A stretch of DNA of 64,000 nucleotides from the NCBI GenBank assembly GCA_036000105.1, contig DASYGE010000004.1:1-64000 (forward strand), read 5' to 3'. This DNA comes from DASUBN01 sp036000105. GTDB taxonomy: Bacteria > Pseudomonadota > Gammaproteobacteria > Natronospirales > REEB76. A program made the position numbers and the translations under genes. Positions within the stretch are counted from its first letter, which is position 1; every line of letters begins with the position of its first letter. Shown here in pieces: positions 26,410 to 35,115 of the stretch. A model generated the notes under the pieces. That model searched no databases, was not told where the DNA came from, and worked only from the letters and a program-made list of their open reading frames with translations.

Positions 26410-27372
26410 CTAGAGTGTCCCGAAAGTACGGCGTACGGCTTTGACCGTGTTGCCGGTGAGATTCAGCAGACTGTACAGGGTGACATGGGTGCTGCCAATC
26501 TCCGCCGTCACCGTCAGCATGAAGTAGCTGCTGGTAGGCACCGCCGGCGGCCCGTTGGGCGCCTTAATTATGCTGGTGAATTGCGCTTGGGTGATGCCCT
26601 GGTTCGCCCGTGCCGCCACTACCTGTGCGGCCTGATCCTCTGTGATGTTATCCGCCAGGGTCATAAGCAGGAGTGGCGATGCTGTATTGAAGTTCAGGCC
26701 CCAGCCTCCCTGGGATTGACCGCCACCGGGGTTGGTGTTGACGGGGATGGCACAGACATAGGGTGCAAGCGCCGCATACACTTGGGGCGTCACGCCCTTC
26801 ACCAGTTCCAGTTCGCTGACACTGGTCATGGGAGCCATGGCGGTGAGATAAGGTGGTTGGAGGCGGGAATAGAAATCATCCTTCGCACCATTGGGGCTTG
26901 CGACTGTGTTGGTATTCATCCAATCCGAAACCGCATCAGCGATGCTTGGGTCGAGGTTGAGCGCCTTTAACAACCGGCCGAACTGCAGCTTGTAGACTGA
27001 CTGTGCTTGCCCTGGAGCGAGAGTATCCAGGTTGAACCGGCCTTGCATGTCCTCGATGTGGCCGATGATCTGTCCGCCTTCTACCGGCAGGGGCGGTAGC
27101 TGCTGTGCCCAGTCCTGGCCCAGATCGATGATGCCGGGGTTCTTCTGGACATCCCGCAACAGGATCTGCTCCGCCCAGGATTCGGCGCCGAGGGCGTACT
27201 CCATGGCCTGGTTGCCCTGGATCAAGGTACCCGTGCGTCGCGTGTCCAGGCTGCCTTCCCAGATCATGGCAGCGGAGAGAGTGGCGGCGATGGCCAGCAC
27301 GATGAGCGCCGTGATCAGGGCCACGCCCCGTTGCCTGCTGGAAACTGGTATCGCCGAAGTGCGACGGTTCAT
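26410..27372 (-). CDS. gspK: Type II secretion minor pseudopilin GspK
   Basis: The 320-aa protein has a prepilin leader ending RQRG followed by VALITALIVLAIAATLSA. The residue five positions after the cleavage point is not glutamate, which is characteristic of GspK, the tip subunit of the pseudopilus. The large size and inserted alpha domain also fit. It overlaps gspJ by ATGA. Confidence 0.93.
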   Translation of the reverse strand: MNRRTSAIPVSSRQRGVALITALIVLAIAATLSAAMIWEGSLDTRRTGTLIQGNQAMEYALGAESWAEQILLRDVQKNPGIIDLGQDWAQQLPPLPVEGGQIIGHIEDMQGRFNLDTLAPGQAQSVYKLQFGRLLKALNLDPSIADAVSDWMNTNTVASPNGAKDDFYSRLQPPYLTAMAPMTSVSELELVKGVTPQVYAALAPYVCAIPVNTNPGGGQSQGGWGLNFNTASPLLLMTLADNITEDQAAQVVAARANQGITQAQFTSIIKAPNGPPAVPTSSYFMLTVTAEIGSTHVTLYSLLNLTGNTVKAVRRTFGTL

Positions 27373-28007
27373 GGGCCCGCTACCTCCACGATGCGTGTGA
27401 TGTCACCCCAATCCTTGAGAGTGAGGGTGATGCTGACAGCGGTCGGCAATTGCCCGGCCGATGTGCCGAGAAGCTGCGTCGAACCGTTGCCATCCTGGGT
27501 ATTGGCCGTAGGCGGCCAGACATCCTGGTAGTTGTGGGAGGCATCCGCGTACTGCACTTTCACGGATGTCACATCCGGCAACAGCTCCTGTTTCACCGGA
27601 TCGCCGGAGATCGACCCGTCCAGTTCCGGCCAGAAGGAGCGCATGAGTTTGCCGTCCTCCAGGCTGTAGGCGACCCGCTCCTGGGTGCTGCGGATGACGC
27701 CGAGAGGATTGCTCCAGCCGCCGCGGGTGAAGCTGATGGGTGGCACGTTCTGGGGTCCAGCAACGAGGGGAGAGGCGTTGCTACCCAGACCGTCACGCAC
27801 AGCGCGCGGCACGAGCTGTTCGAAGTCGCGGCTCATGATATCCATGGCCAACTGCACCTGCCGCAGGCGCTTCATGGCATCCGCATTGCGGGTGCGCTGA
27901 TGGATGACGCCGTCCAAACCGCCGTAAGCGATGGTGGCCATGATGGCGAAGATGGACACGGCCACCAGGAGTTCGATGAGCGTGAAACCCGCTGTCTGCC
28001 GTCTCAT
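27369..28007 (-). CDS. gspJ: Type II secretion minor pseudopilin GspJ
   Basis: The 212-aa protein carries the type III prepilin signal MRRQTAG followed by FTLIELLVAVSIFAIMA, with the glutamate at position 5 needed for assembly. It forms the GspI-J-K tip complex. It has ATGA overlaps with gspI and gspK. Confidence 0.93.
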   Translation of the reverse strand: MRRQTAGFTLIELLVAVSIFAIMATIAYGGLDGVIHQRTRNADAMKRLRQVQLAMDIMSRDFEQLVPRAVRDGLGSNASPLVAGPQNVPPISFTRGGWSNPLGVIRSTQERVAYSLEDGKLMRSFWPELDGSISGDPVKQELLPDVTSVKVQYADASHNYQDVWPPTANTQDGNGSTQLLGTSAGQLPTAVSITLTLKDWGDITRIVEVAGP

Positions 28008-28417
28008 GGCGTTCCTCCCGCGCCCAGGGGTTTGCCCATGAAGCCGCTAACGGTCTCGATCACGTCATCGGGTTTGTCGCTGGTGCTCACATCCACGTCG
28101 ATGCGCAGCAGGTTGGGGTCTTCGGTGGCGCTGACGGTGGCTTTCCAGTGCCACTTCTCGCCGCCCATGTCTGCGTCTCCATTGAGGCTGCCGCTGGCGG
28201 GAGCCGTCGCTGCGAGCCGGATGCTGGTGAGTTCGTTCATGGCCACCCAGTCCGCGAAGGTGCGGTCCCTGAGTTCGCTGCCGAGGCGGGTGCTGCTGCC
28301 GGCGGCGCCGATGACAGCAGTCATGCCCAGCGCCATCACCGCCAGAGCCACCAGCACTTCCATGAGTGTGAATCCATGTTGCCGCATGCGCATGGCGTCA
28401 GTGTTTCCCGGGCACAT
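28004..28417 (-). CDS. gspI: Type II secretion minor pseudopilin GspI
   Basis: The 137-aa protein carries MRMRQHG followed by FTLMEVLVALAVMALG, the prepilin peptidase site and N-terminal helix of a minor pseudopilin. Two starts are possible. ATG 28417 has a GGAG site 5 bp upstream and gives a 15-residue leader. ATG 28393 gives a more typical 7-residue leader but no clear ribosome site. The gspH stop overlaps the longer form by 20 bp. Confidence 0.88.
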   Translation of the reverse strand: MCPGNTDAMRMRQHGFTLMEVLVALAVMALGMTAVIGAAGSSTRLGSELRDRTFADWVAMNELTSIRLAATAPASGSLNGDADMGGEKWHWKATVSATEDPNLLRIDVDVSTSDKPDDVIETVSGFMGKPLGAGGTP

Positions 28418-28982
28418 CGGGCTCCGTCACCTGGATGCCGTCCACCAGGGTGCCTTTCACGGTGTAACTGCCGCTGTCCTTGTCCACGCCGCCCACGATG
28501 ATGGAGAAAGGCTGCAGCTCGCCGCTGGAGAGGAACAGCAACTGGGGTTTGGGGGCGTCGTCACTGCCATCGGCAGCCGGAGCCGCGCTGGCGGCGGAAG
28601 GCGAACTCGTATCGGCGACAGTGGCAGGCGGCGGCGCCAGGATCACCGGCGCGCCATCCAGATCGAGGGTGAGGGTCACCTCATCGCCCAGTTCATGGCG
28701 GCGGAACAGGCTGTCGTCCTTGGCAGGCGCCCAGGTGCGGCCATCGTATATATAGAAAGTGTAGGCGTGGGGTTCGATCAACAGCCCATATTCCTGGCTC
28801 TGCATCACCGCCTGTTCCTCCGCGAGCCCGGCGAGATCGGCCAGTTGGCTGGCGGCGAGCTTGGCCGGCGGATCACGGCCCAGAGCACCGAGGGAGATGA
28901 CACCGACGGTGACGATGATGCTGATGATGACCAGCACCACCAGAAGTTCGATGAGTGTGAAACCGTGAGCGCGCTGAGGCAA
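28398..28982 (-). CDS. gspH: Type II secretion minor pseudopilin GspH
   Basis: The 194-aa protein starts, by the best reading, at a TTG that gives the leader MPQRAHG followed by FTLIELLVVLVIISIIVTVG. The frame is open further upstream, but that part is the antisense of gspG. It contains an unusual alanine-, serine- and proline-rich insert (about 130-150). GspH links the pseudopilus tip to the major pseudopilin. Only the start is uncertain. Confidence 0.85.
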   Translation of the reverse strand: MPQRAHGFTLIELLVVLVIISIIVTVGVISLGALGRDPPAKLAASQLADLAGLAEEQAVMQSQEYGLLIEPHAYTFYIYDGRTWAPAKDDSLFRRHELGDEVTLTLDLDGAPVILAPPPATVADTSSPSAASAAPAADGSDDAPKPQLLFLSSGELQPFSIIVGGVDKDSGSYTVKGTLVDGIQVTEPDVPGKH

Positions 28983-29004
28983 GGTCGCGTCCCGGATAAG
29001 GAGA

Positions 29005-29475
29005 TCAGTGGCCGCCGTTGCTGCCGTTCGCGGGGTTGCTGTTCTCGTCCAGGTTCCAGTTGCCGATGTCGGCATTGATGCCGTCACCGCCCGGTTGCCC
29101 GTCGGCGCCATAGGACCAGATATCCACCGAGGAGCCATGGCTGCCCGGGTTCAGGTACTGGTAAGGATGCCCCCAGGGGTCTATCGGCAGGCGCGGCAGA
29201 TACTGGCTCCAGTGCGGCGGCGGAGGGGTGGAGCTGGGTTTGTTCACCAGGGCGTCCAGCCCCTGGTCCGTCGTGGGATAGACGTAGTTATCCAGCCGGT
29301 AGATCTCCAAGGCCGATTGGATGGCCTGGATGTCCTGCTTGGCCTTGACCACCCGCGCCTGGTCGGGCTTGTCCATGATCTTGGGGATGATGATGGAGGC
29401 CAGGATACCCAGGATCACTACCACCACCATCACTTCGATGAGGGTGAAGCCGGAATGTCGTTTGTTGGTCTGCAT
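29005..29475 (-). CDS. gspG: Type II secretion major pseudopilin GspG
   Basis: The 156-aa protein has the leader MQTNKRHSG followed by FTLIEVMVVVVILGILASII, then YRLDNYVYPTTDQGLDALV and the calcium-loop region near IWSYGADGQPGGDG, all diagnostic of GspG. It is the first T2SS gene here; gspC, D, E and F are not in the window. The ATG at 29475 is chosen for the normal 9-residue leader. It is divergent from the rhombosortase gene with a 69-bp gap. Confidence 0.95.
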   Translation of the reverse strand: MQTNKRHSGFTLIEVMVVVVILGILASIIIPKIMDKPDQARVVKAKQDIQAIQSALEIYRLDNYVYPTTDQGLDALVNKPSSTPPPPHWSQYLPRLPIDPWGHPYQYLNPGSHGSSVDIWSYGADGQPGGDGINADIGNWNLDENSNPANGSNGGH

Positions 29476-29544
29476 AGGTGATTTGGCTGGTAAAATTTGA
29501 CTAAGCGCATCCCGCGCGAACAACAATCATACACCAAGGCCCCC

Positions 29545-30186
29545 ATGGGTCCGTCGCTGATACAACCCGGTAACCGCGTCCAGAGACTGCTGCGACAACA
29601 TTGGCCGGTGTTGGTGGTGATATTGCCTTGCCTCTTGCTGGCATGCGGCGGCGATGCGCTGCGGCTGCCGTTGCGTTATGACCGCGTCGCGATCCAGCAT
29701 GGAGAGATATGGCGTCTCGTCACCGGAAACTTCGTGCACCTGGGACCGGGGCATCTCCTGGAAGACATGGCCGGCGCTTTGCTCCTCTGGCTCCTGTTCG
29801 CGGATGCGCTGCCCGGATGGCGTACGCCTGTGACTGTGCTGGTGGGGTCCCTGGCAGTGGGGCTGGGTCTCTTCCTGGGTGACCCTGGGGTGGGGTGGTA
29901 TGTGGGCATCTCCGGGGCGCTGGATACCCTATGGGCCGCCGGGTCCCTCGGACTCATACGGCGGCGGGACCGCTTCGGCTGGATACTCGCGGGCTTCCTG
30001 ATCCTGAAGCTCGCTTACGAACAGCTGTTCGGCCCATTGCCGTTCTCCACCGGTACCAGCGGCGGCTCGGTCATCGTGGATGCCCATCTCTACGGCGCCC
30101 TGGCCGGGGCACTGCTCGGCTTCGGCGGCGGGTTACCATGGCACCGTATAATGCGCGGCTTTGCGCGACCCGGAGTCGGACCATGA
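29545..30186 (+). CDS. rrtA: Rhombosortase (rhomboid-like intramembrane serine protease)
   Basis: The 213-aa membrane protein has about six helices, the catalytic GISGALD serine motif (about 137-143) and the catalytic histidine in DAHLYGALAGALLG. It also has NFVHLGPGHLLEDMAGALLL, the rhomboid HxxxN-like loop of the rhombosortase subfamily. Rhombosortases process GlyGly-CTERM tails of proteins secreted by T2SS, which fits its place beside gspG. No GlyGly-CTERM substrate is visible in the window. ATG 29545 is preferred over TTG 29497. Its TGA overlaps the fabD ATG. Confidence 0.82.
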   Translation: MGPSLIQPGNRVQRLLRQHWPVLVVILPCLLLACGGDALRLPLRYDRVAIQHGEIWRLVTGNFVHLGPGHLLEDMAGALLLWLLFADALPGWRTPVTVLVGSLAVGLGLFLGDPGVGWYVGISGALDTLWAAGSLGLIRRRDRFGWILAGFLILKLAYEQLFGPLPFSTGTSGGSVIVDAHLYGALAGALLGFGGGLPWHRIMRGFARPGVGP

Positions 30187-31118
30187 GTTTCGCCGCGGTA
30201 TTCCCCGGTCAGGGTTCCCAATCGGTGGGCATGCTGGGCACGCTCGCCGCCGAGCATCCGGAAGTGCAGCGCACCTTCGGCGAAGCATCCGCAGCCCTGG
30301 GGTATGACCTCTGGGCCTTGAGCCAACAGGGTCCCGAAGAGAAGTTGAACGCCACGGAGCGCACCCAGCCGGCGCTCCTGGCCGCCGGTGTCGCCGCCTG
30401 GCGCACATGGAAAGCCGCCGGTGGACGCGATCCCATCGCCATGGCCGGCCACAGTCTCGGGGAATACACCGCGCTCGTCTGCGCCGGTGCATTGGATTTC
30501 AAGGATGCGGTGAAACTCGTGGAGTTCCGCGGCCAGGCCATGCAGCAGGCGGTGCCGGCAGGCCAGGGCGCCATGGCGGCTATCATCGGCCTGGACGACG
30601 AACAAGTACGCGCCGCCTGCGCGGAAGCCGCCCAGGGCGAAGTGGTGGAAGCGGTGAACTACAACGCACCGGGACAAGTGGTGATCGCAGGCACGACGGC
30701 CGCGGTGCAGCGGGCGGGCGAAGCCTGCAAGGCGCGCGGCGCCAAGCGCGCGCTGCCCCTGCCCGTGAGCGCACCGTCCCATTGCGCGCTGATGCGTCCG
30801 GCCGCCGAGAAGCTGGCTGAGCGTCTCGCGGGCATGAGCGTGAAAGTACCCGCTATCCCGGTGTTCCAGAACGTGGACGTGCAGAGCCACACGAGCCCCG
30901 ATGCGATCCGCGCAGCTCTCAAGGCGCAGCTGCACAGCCCGGTGCGTTGGGTGGAGACAGTGCAGAAGCTCGCGCAGCTCGGCGGCATGAAGCAGGTGGA
31001 ATTCGGCCCTGGCAAAGTGCTGGTGGGGCTCGCCAGACGTATCGACAAGGCAGTGGAAGCCTATCCGGTCTATGACCCCATCACACTGCAGGCCGCCCTG
31101 GCCGCGGTAGGAGCTTGA
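30183..31118 (+). CDS. fabD: Malonyl-CoA:ACP transacylase
   Basis: FabD transfers malonyl from CoA to acyl carrier protein for fatty-acid synthesis in the cytosol. The 311-aa product has FPGQGSQ at the N terminus and the nucleophile motif GHSLGEYTALV (serine about 93), and is full length. Its ATG lies in an ATGA overlap with the rhombosortase gene. The plsX and fabH genes that usually precede fabD are absent here. Confidence 0.96.
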   Translation: MSFAAVFPGQGSQSVGMLGTLAAEHPEVQRTFGEASAALGYDLWALSQQGPEEKLNATERTQPALLAAGVAAWRTWKAAGGRDPIAMAGHSLGEYTALVCAGALDFKDAVKLVEFRGQAMQQAVPAGQGAMAAIIGLDDEQVRAACAEAAQGEVVEAVNYNAPGQVVIAGTTAAVQRAGEACKARGAKRALPLPVSAPSHCALMRPAAEKLAERLAGMSVKVPAIPVFQNVDVQSHTSPDAIRAALKAQLHSPVRWVETVQKLAQLGGMKQVEFGPGKVLVGLARRIDKAVEAYPVYDPITLQAALAAVGA

Positions 31119-31121
31119 ACG

Positions 31122-31862
31122 ATGCTTAACCAGGACGTCGCGCTCGTCACCGGCGCCACCCGCGGAATAGGCAAGGCCATCGCCGAAGCTCTCGGCAAGG
31201 CCGGCGCCACCGTGATCGGCACCGCTACCAGCGCCGAAGGCGCAGACAAGATCAGTGCCTATCTCAAGACCGCCGGCATCCGCGGCCGCGGCATGGTGCT
31301 GGACGTGGGCAACCCGGCCCAGGTGGACGAGATCGTGAAAGCAATAGCCGCGGAGTTCGGCGACCCGAGCATCCTGGTGAACAACGCGGGCATCACCCGC
31401 GATACGCTGCTCTTGCGCATGAAAGAAGAGGATTGGTCCGCGGTCATCGACACGGATCTGACTTCCGTGTTCCGTCTCTCCAAGGCCTGCCTGCGGGGCA
31501 TGATGAAAGCGCGGCGCGGGCGCATCGTCAACATCGCTTCCGTGGTAGGTTCCACTGGCAACCCCGGTCAGGCCAACTACTGTGCCGCCAAGGCCGGCAT
31601 CCTGGGCTTCACCAAGTCCCTGGCCCGGGAAGTGGGTTCGCGCAACATCACCGTGAACACCGTGGCCCCGGGTTTCATCGACACGGATATGACCCGCGAC
31701 CTCAGCGAGGAGCAACGCACCGCGCTCAAGCTCCAGATACCGCTGGACCGCCTGGGTGCCCCGGAGGACATCGCCCAGACGGTGCTATTCCTGGCCTCGC
31801 CGGGCGCAAGCTACATCACGGGCGAGACGTTGCACGTGAACGGCGGCATGTTTATGGCCTAA
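31122..31862 (+). CDS. fabG: 3-oxoacyl-ACP reductase
   Basis: This 246-aa short-chain dehydrogenase reduces 3-oxoacyl-ACP with NADPH. It has the cofactor motif TGATRGIGKAIAE (about 10-22), NNAGITRD, and the catalytic Ser and Tyr-x3-Lys in ASVVGSTGNPGQANYCAAKAG. Length and motifs are standard. It lies 3 bp after fabD and is followed by a palindromic terminator-like hairpin. Confidence 0.97.
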   Translation: MLNQDVALVTGATRGIGKAIAEALGKAGATVIGTATSAEGADKISAYLKTAGIRGRGMVLDVGNPAQVDEIVKAIAAEFGDPSILVNNAGITRDTLLLRMKEEDWSAVIDTDLTSVFRLSKACLRGMMKARRGRIVNIASVVGSTGNPGQANYCAAKAGILGFTKSLAREVGSRNITVNTVAPGFIDTDMTRDLSEEQRTALKLQIPLDRLGAPEDIAQTVLFLASPGASYITGETLHVNGGMFMA

Positions 31863-31884
31863 AAACCCGGTTTAAACCGGGTTT
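31863..31884. terminator. 22-bp palindrome after fabG
   Basis: AAACCCGGTTT and its exact complement AAACCGGGTTT form a perfect palindrome 1 bp after the fabG stop, with a short T-run at its end. It probably attenuates or terminates transcription so that acpP can be expressed separately at a higher level. Confidence 0.65.
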
Positions 31885-31894
31885 CCGACCGCAA

Positions 31895-31924
31895 CTGGCG
31901 AAGCGGGGAGCTTTTCTCTACAAT
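31895..31924 (+). promoter_or_regulatory. Possible acpP promoter
   Basis: TACAAT at 31919-31924 resembles a sigma-70 -10 box, 69 bp before the acpP ATG. The -35 candidate CTGGCG (31895-31900) is poor at 18-bp spacing. A separate acpP promoter is usual in related bacteria. Confidence 0.3.
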
Positions 31925-31992
31925 ACCGCCCCCAGTTTGGCCGGCTATGCCGAAACCGAACTGTTTTGTCACACTGGGAGGTCCCAACAGCC

Positions 31993-32235
31993 ATGAGTAG
32001 CATCGAAGAACGCGTCAAGAAGATCGTCGTCGAACAGCTGGGCGTGAAGGAAGATCAAGTCACTGCACAGGCCTCCTTCGTGGACGATCTGGGTGCTGAC
32101 TCACTGGATACCGTGGAGCTGGTCATGGCGCTCGAAGAGGAATTCGAGTGCGAGATCCCCGACGAAGAGGCGGAGAAGATCACCACCGTCGGCCAGGCCA
32201 CCGATTACATCAAGGAACACCTGCCTAACGCCTGA
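31993..32235 (+). CDS. acpP: Acyl carrier protein
   Basis: This 80-aa acidic four-helix protein carries growing acyl chains on a phosphopantetheine arm. The attachment serine lies in DDLGADSLDTVELVMALEEE. The sequence is near-canonical. The ATG at 31993 is preceded by GGGAGG 17 bp upstream; an in-frame GTG at 31966 would add residues not seen in the family. Confidence 0.97.
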   Translation: MSSIEERVKKIVVEQLGVKEDQVTAQASFVDDLGADSLDTVELVMALEEEFECEIPDEEAEKITTVGQATDYIKEHLPNA

Positions 32236-32327
32236 GCGGCGGGGTTTCGATGCCAAGCGCCGTTGTCATCGCGAGGTGGCAACGGCCTTCGCTTTAATAC
32301 GCTTTGCTAGATATTCGGGTTACGGCG

Positions 32328-32406
32328 GCACTTCCAGGTGCGCGTCGTGCGCACCTGGAAGCCCAGGACCTACATCCTGTAGGTCCGCGCGGCACATGTG
32401 CCGCGC
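32328..32406. repeat. Hairpin cluster in the acpP-fabF gap (double-palindrome repeat, copy B)
   Basis: Three tight hairpins follow one another: CTTCCAGGTGCGC with its complement (32331-32361, 5-nt loop), GGACCTACA/TGTAGGTCC (32366-32386, loop TCC), and a perfect 20-bp palindrome (32387-32406). The last two reproduce the 21+20-nt design at 3659-3699. GCACTTCCAGGTGC (32328-32341) also occurs at 49552-49565. The acpP-fabF gap holds no gene. Confidence 0.8.
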
Positions 32407-32485
32407 CCCTTTACCGCTTCGCCCCTGAAGCGGGTTTGGGCTTCCCTTATACTGTCGGCAGGCCAGCAATACGAGGTGATGCACG

Positions 32486-33730
32486 GTGTCTAAGCGGCGC
32501 GTGGTCGTGACAGGAATGGGCATCATCTCCCCGGTGGGCAACAGCCTCGAGGAGGCCTGGGCCAGCATCCTCGCCGGCAAGAGCGGAGTGGGGCCCATCA
32601 CCCATTTCGACGTGGCCAACTACCCCACGCGCATCGCCGCCGAGGTCAAGGGTTTCGACCCGACCCAGTACATCATCCCCAAAGACGTGAAGAAGATGGA
32701 CCCGTTCGTGCATTACGGCATCGCGGCGTCTGTCCAGGCTTTCAAGGATTCCGGCCTGCAGGTCACCGAGGCCAACGCCGCGCGCATCGGCGCCGCGGTG
32801 GGCGCCGGCATCGGCGGACTCACCAACATCGAGCGGGCTCACGCCAGCATCCTCGAGAACAAATCACCCAAGCGCGTATCACCCTTCTTCGTGCCGTCCA
32901 GCATCATCAACATGATCTCCGGCAACCTTTCCATCATGTACGGCTTCAAGGGGCCGAACATCGCCGTGGTCACCGCCTGCACCACCGCCAACCACAACAT
33001 CGGCGTGGCCATGCGCTTCATCCAGTACGGCGATGCGGACGTGATGATCGCCGGCGGCGCCGAGATGGCCACCACCCCGCTGGGCGTGGGCGGTTTCTGC
33101 GCGGCGCGTGCGCTGTCCGAGCGCAACGATGCGCCGGAGAAGGCCAGCCGACCCTGGGACAAGGAGCGCGACGGCTTCGTGCTGGGCGAGGGCGCCGGCG
33201 TCTTGGTGCTGGAAGAGTACGAGCACGCGAAGCAGCGCGGCGCGAAGATCTACGCCGAGCTCATCGGCTTCGGCATGAGCGGCGACGCCTACCACATGAC
33301 TTCCCCGCCGGACGACGGCGAGGGTGCGCGCCAGTGCATGGCGAACTCCCTAGTCGATGCCGGCATCACGCCCGACAAGGTGGATTACATCAATGCCCAC
33401 GGCACCTCCACGCCGGTGGGCGACAAGGGCGAGACCATTGCCATCAAGCGCGCCTTCGGCACGCACGCGAAGAAAGTCGCCGTGAGCTCCACCAAGTCCA
33501 TGACCGGCCACCTCCTGGGTGCCGCCGGCGGCGTGGAAGCGGTGTTCAGCATGCTGGCGCTGCGCGACCAGGTGGCGCCGCCCACCATCAACCTCGACAA
33601 CCCCGACCCGGAATGCGATCTCGATTACGTGCCCCATAAGGCCCGCAAGATGAAGATCGATGTGGTGCTCTCCAACTCCTTCGGGTTCGGCGGCACCAAC
33701 GGCACCCTGGTGTTCCGACGCCTGAGCTGA
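32486..33730 (+). CDS. fabF: 3-oxoacyl-ACP synthase II
   Basis: FabF condenses malonyl-ACP with acyl-ACP to extend fatty acids. The 414-aa enzyme starts at GTG with the acceptable site GAGGTGATGCACG upstream. The nucleophile lies in VVTACTTANHNIG (Cys about 165), and the catalytic histidines are in NAHGTSTPVGD and STKSMTGHLLGAAGG. Active-site residues are intact. The stretch after the nucleophile (TANHNIG) differs slightly from the usual TGTHNIG. Confidence 0.96.
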   Translation: MSKRRVVVTGMGIISPVGNSLEEAWASILAGKSGVGPITHFDVANYPTRIAAEVKGFDPTQYIIPKDVKKMDPFVHYGIAASVQAFKDSGLQVTEANAARIGAAVGAGIGGLTNIERAHASILENKSPKRVSPFFVPSSIINMISGNLSIMYGFKGPNIAVVTACTTANHNIGVAMRFIQYGDADVMIAGGAEMATTPLGVGGFCAARALSERNDAPEKASRPWDKERDGFVLGEGAGVLVLEEYEHAKQRGAKIYAELIGFGMSGDAYHMTSPPDDGEGARQCMANSLVDAGITPDKVDYINAHGTSTPVGDKGETIAIKRAFGTHAKKVAVSSTKSMTGHLLGAAGGVEAVFSMLALRDQVAPPTINLDNPDPECDLDYVPHKARKMKIDVVLSNSFGFGGTNGTLVFRRLS

Positions 33731-33744
33731 GCGGAGCGCCGCCC

Positions 33745-35115
33745 ATGGCGCCCATGCGAACCCAGGCGTTCCCCTACGAAGCCGATCCGCTCGCCGCCTG
33801 CCGTGGCGAGCCTGGCTTGTTCCCCTTCCTGCTGGAGAGCGCGGCCCGCGGTACCGCCCAAGGCCGGTACGATTTCCTGTTCGCGCGGCCCGACCCGGAG
33901 ATGCTGGTATTGCATGCGGATGGTTCTCTCACGGGACCGCATGCTGAAGGTGCCCGCGGCGATTTCCTCACGGCCCTGGGTACCTGGTGGCAAGCCGAGC
34001 GCCGGCCATCGGGATCCCAGCAGCAGGACGGCATCTTGTTCCATGGCGGCTGGTTCCTGTTCATGGGATACGAACTGGCGGGTCAAGTGGAGACGAGCCT
34101 GAAGCTGAGCTGCGGCCGGGATTTCCCCATCGCGTTCGCGGCGCGGGTGCCGGCGGCGCTGATACGCGATCACGTGACCCATAGCGCCGTGTTCACGAGT
34201 GAGGCCGGCGCAGATCCGTCGATCATGCGGCGGCTGCATGAGTCGGTGTTGTTGCAGGGAAAAGCCGGCGAGACACGGGTATTGGCCTCAGCACTCATGG
34301 AAGAGGAGGCAGACCGCTATCTCCACCAAGTGGAGCAGGCGCGCCGCTACATCCATGCGGGCGACATCTTCCAGGCCAATCTCTCGCGCCTGTGGCAAGC
34401 GGAGCTCGCGCCAGGGACGGATGCGGTGATGCTCTACGACCGGCTGCGCCAGGCCAACCCGGCGCCCTTCGCCGGGCTTGCGCTGTATGGAGACCGGGCC
34501 GTCATCAGTTCGTCCCCGGAGCGTCTGGTGCGGGTCTCGGGCGGGCGGGTGGATAGCCGTCCCATCGCCGGGACCCGCCCGCGCAGCGCCGACCCCGCGC
34601 GGGATGCGGCGCTCATCCGGGAGCTCATCGAACACCCCAAGGAGCGGGCTGAACATGTGATGCTGCTGGATATGGAGCGCAACGACCTGGGGCGCATCGC
34701 CGCCGTGGGCAGCGTGCAAGTGGACGAACTCATGGTGGTCGAGTCCTATACCCACGTGCACCATATCGTCTCCAACGTGACCGCCCGCCTCAAGACCGGC
34801 GTGACCCCGGCAGAGGTGATACGCGCGGTGTTCCCCGGCGGCACCATCACTGGCTGCCCCAAGGTGCGCTGCATGCAGATCATCGCCGAACTGGAACAGG
34901 CGCCGCGGGAAGCCTATACGGGCGCCATGGGTTATCTTGACCATGACGGCAACATGGACCTCAACATCCTGATACGCACCCTGGTACAGAAAGACCGGCG
35001 CCTGGAGTTCCGCGCAGGCGCGGGCATCGTGGCGGATTCGGTGCCTGAGAAAGAACTGGAAGAGACCCGGGCCAAGGCGCGCGGACTCGCCCGGGCCCTG
35101 GGAGCGGATGCATGA
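33745..35115 (+). CDS. pabB: Aminodeoxychorismate synthase component I
   Basis: The 456-aa enzyme aminates chorismate for p-aminobenzoate and folate synthesis. It has the chorismate-utilising domain motifs SSPERLVRVSGG, PIAGTRPRS, LDMERNDLGRIA and GTITGCPKVRCMQIIAELE. Position between fabF and pabC supports PabB rather than TrpE. No fused pabC domain is present. The stop overlaps the pabC start by ATGA. Confidence 0.93.
   Translation: MAPMRTQAFPYEADPLAACRGEPGLFPFLLESAARGTAQGRYDFLFARPDPEMLVLHADGSLTGPHAEGARGDFLTALGTWWQAERRPSGSQQQDGILFHGGWFLFMGYELAGQVETSLKLSCGRDFPIAFAARVPAALIRDHVTHSAVFTSEAGADPSIMRRLHESVLLQGKAGETRVLASALMEEEADRYLHQVEQARRYIHAGDIFQANLSRLWQAELAPGTDAVMLYDRLRQANPAPFAGLALYGDRAVISSSPERLVRVSGGRVDSRPIAGTRPRSADPARDAALIRELIEHPKERAEHVMLLDMERNDLGRIAAVGSVQVDELMVVESYTHVHHIVSNVTARLKTGVTPAEVIRAVFPGGTITGCPKVRCMQIIAELEQAPREAYTGAMGYLDHDGNMDLNILIRTLVQKDRRLEFRAGAGIVADSVPEKELEETRAKARGLARALGADA

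Noticed and set aside
30090..31715. 541-aa minus-strand ORF across fabD and fabG
   Set aside because: It spans two intact genes on the other strand and has no domain signature.
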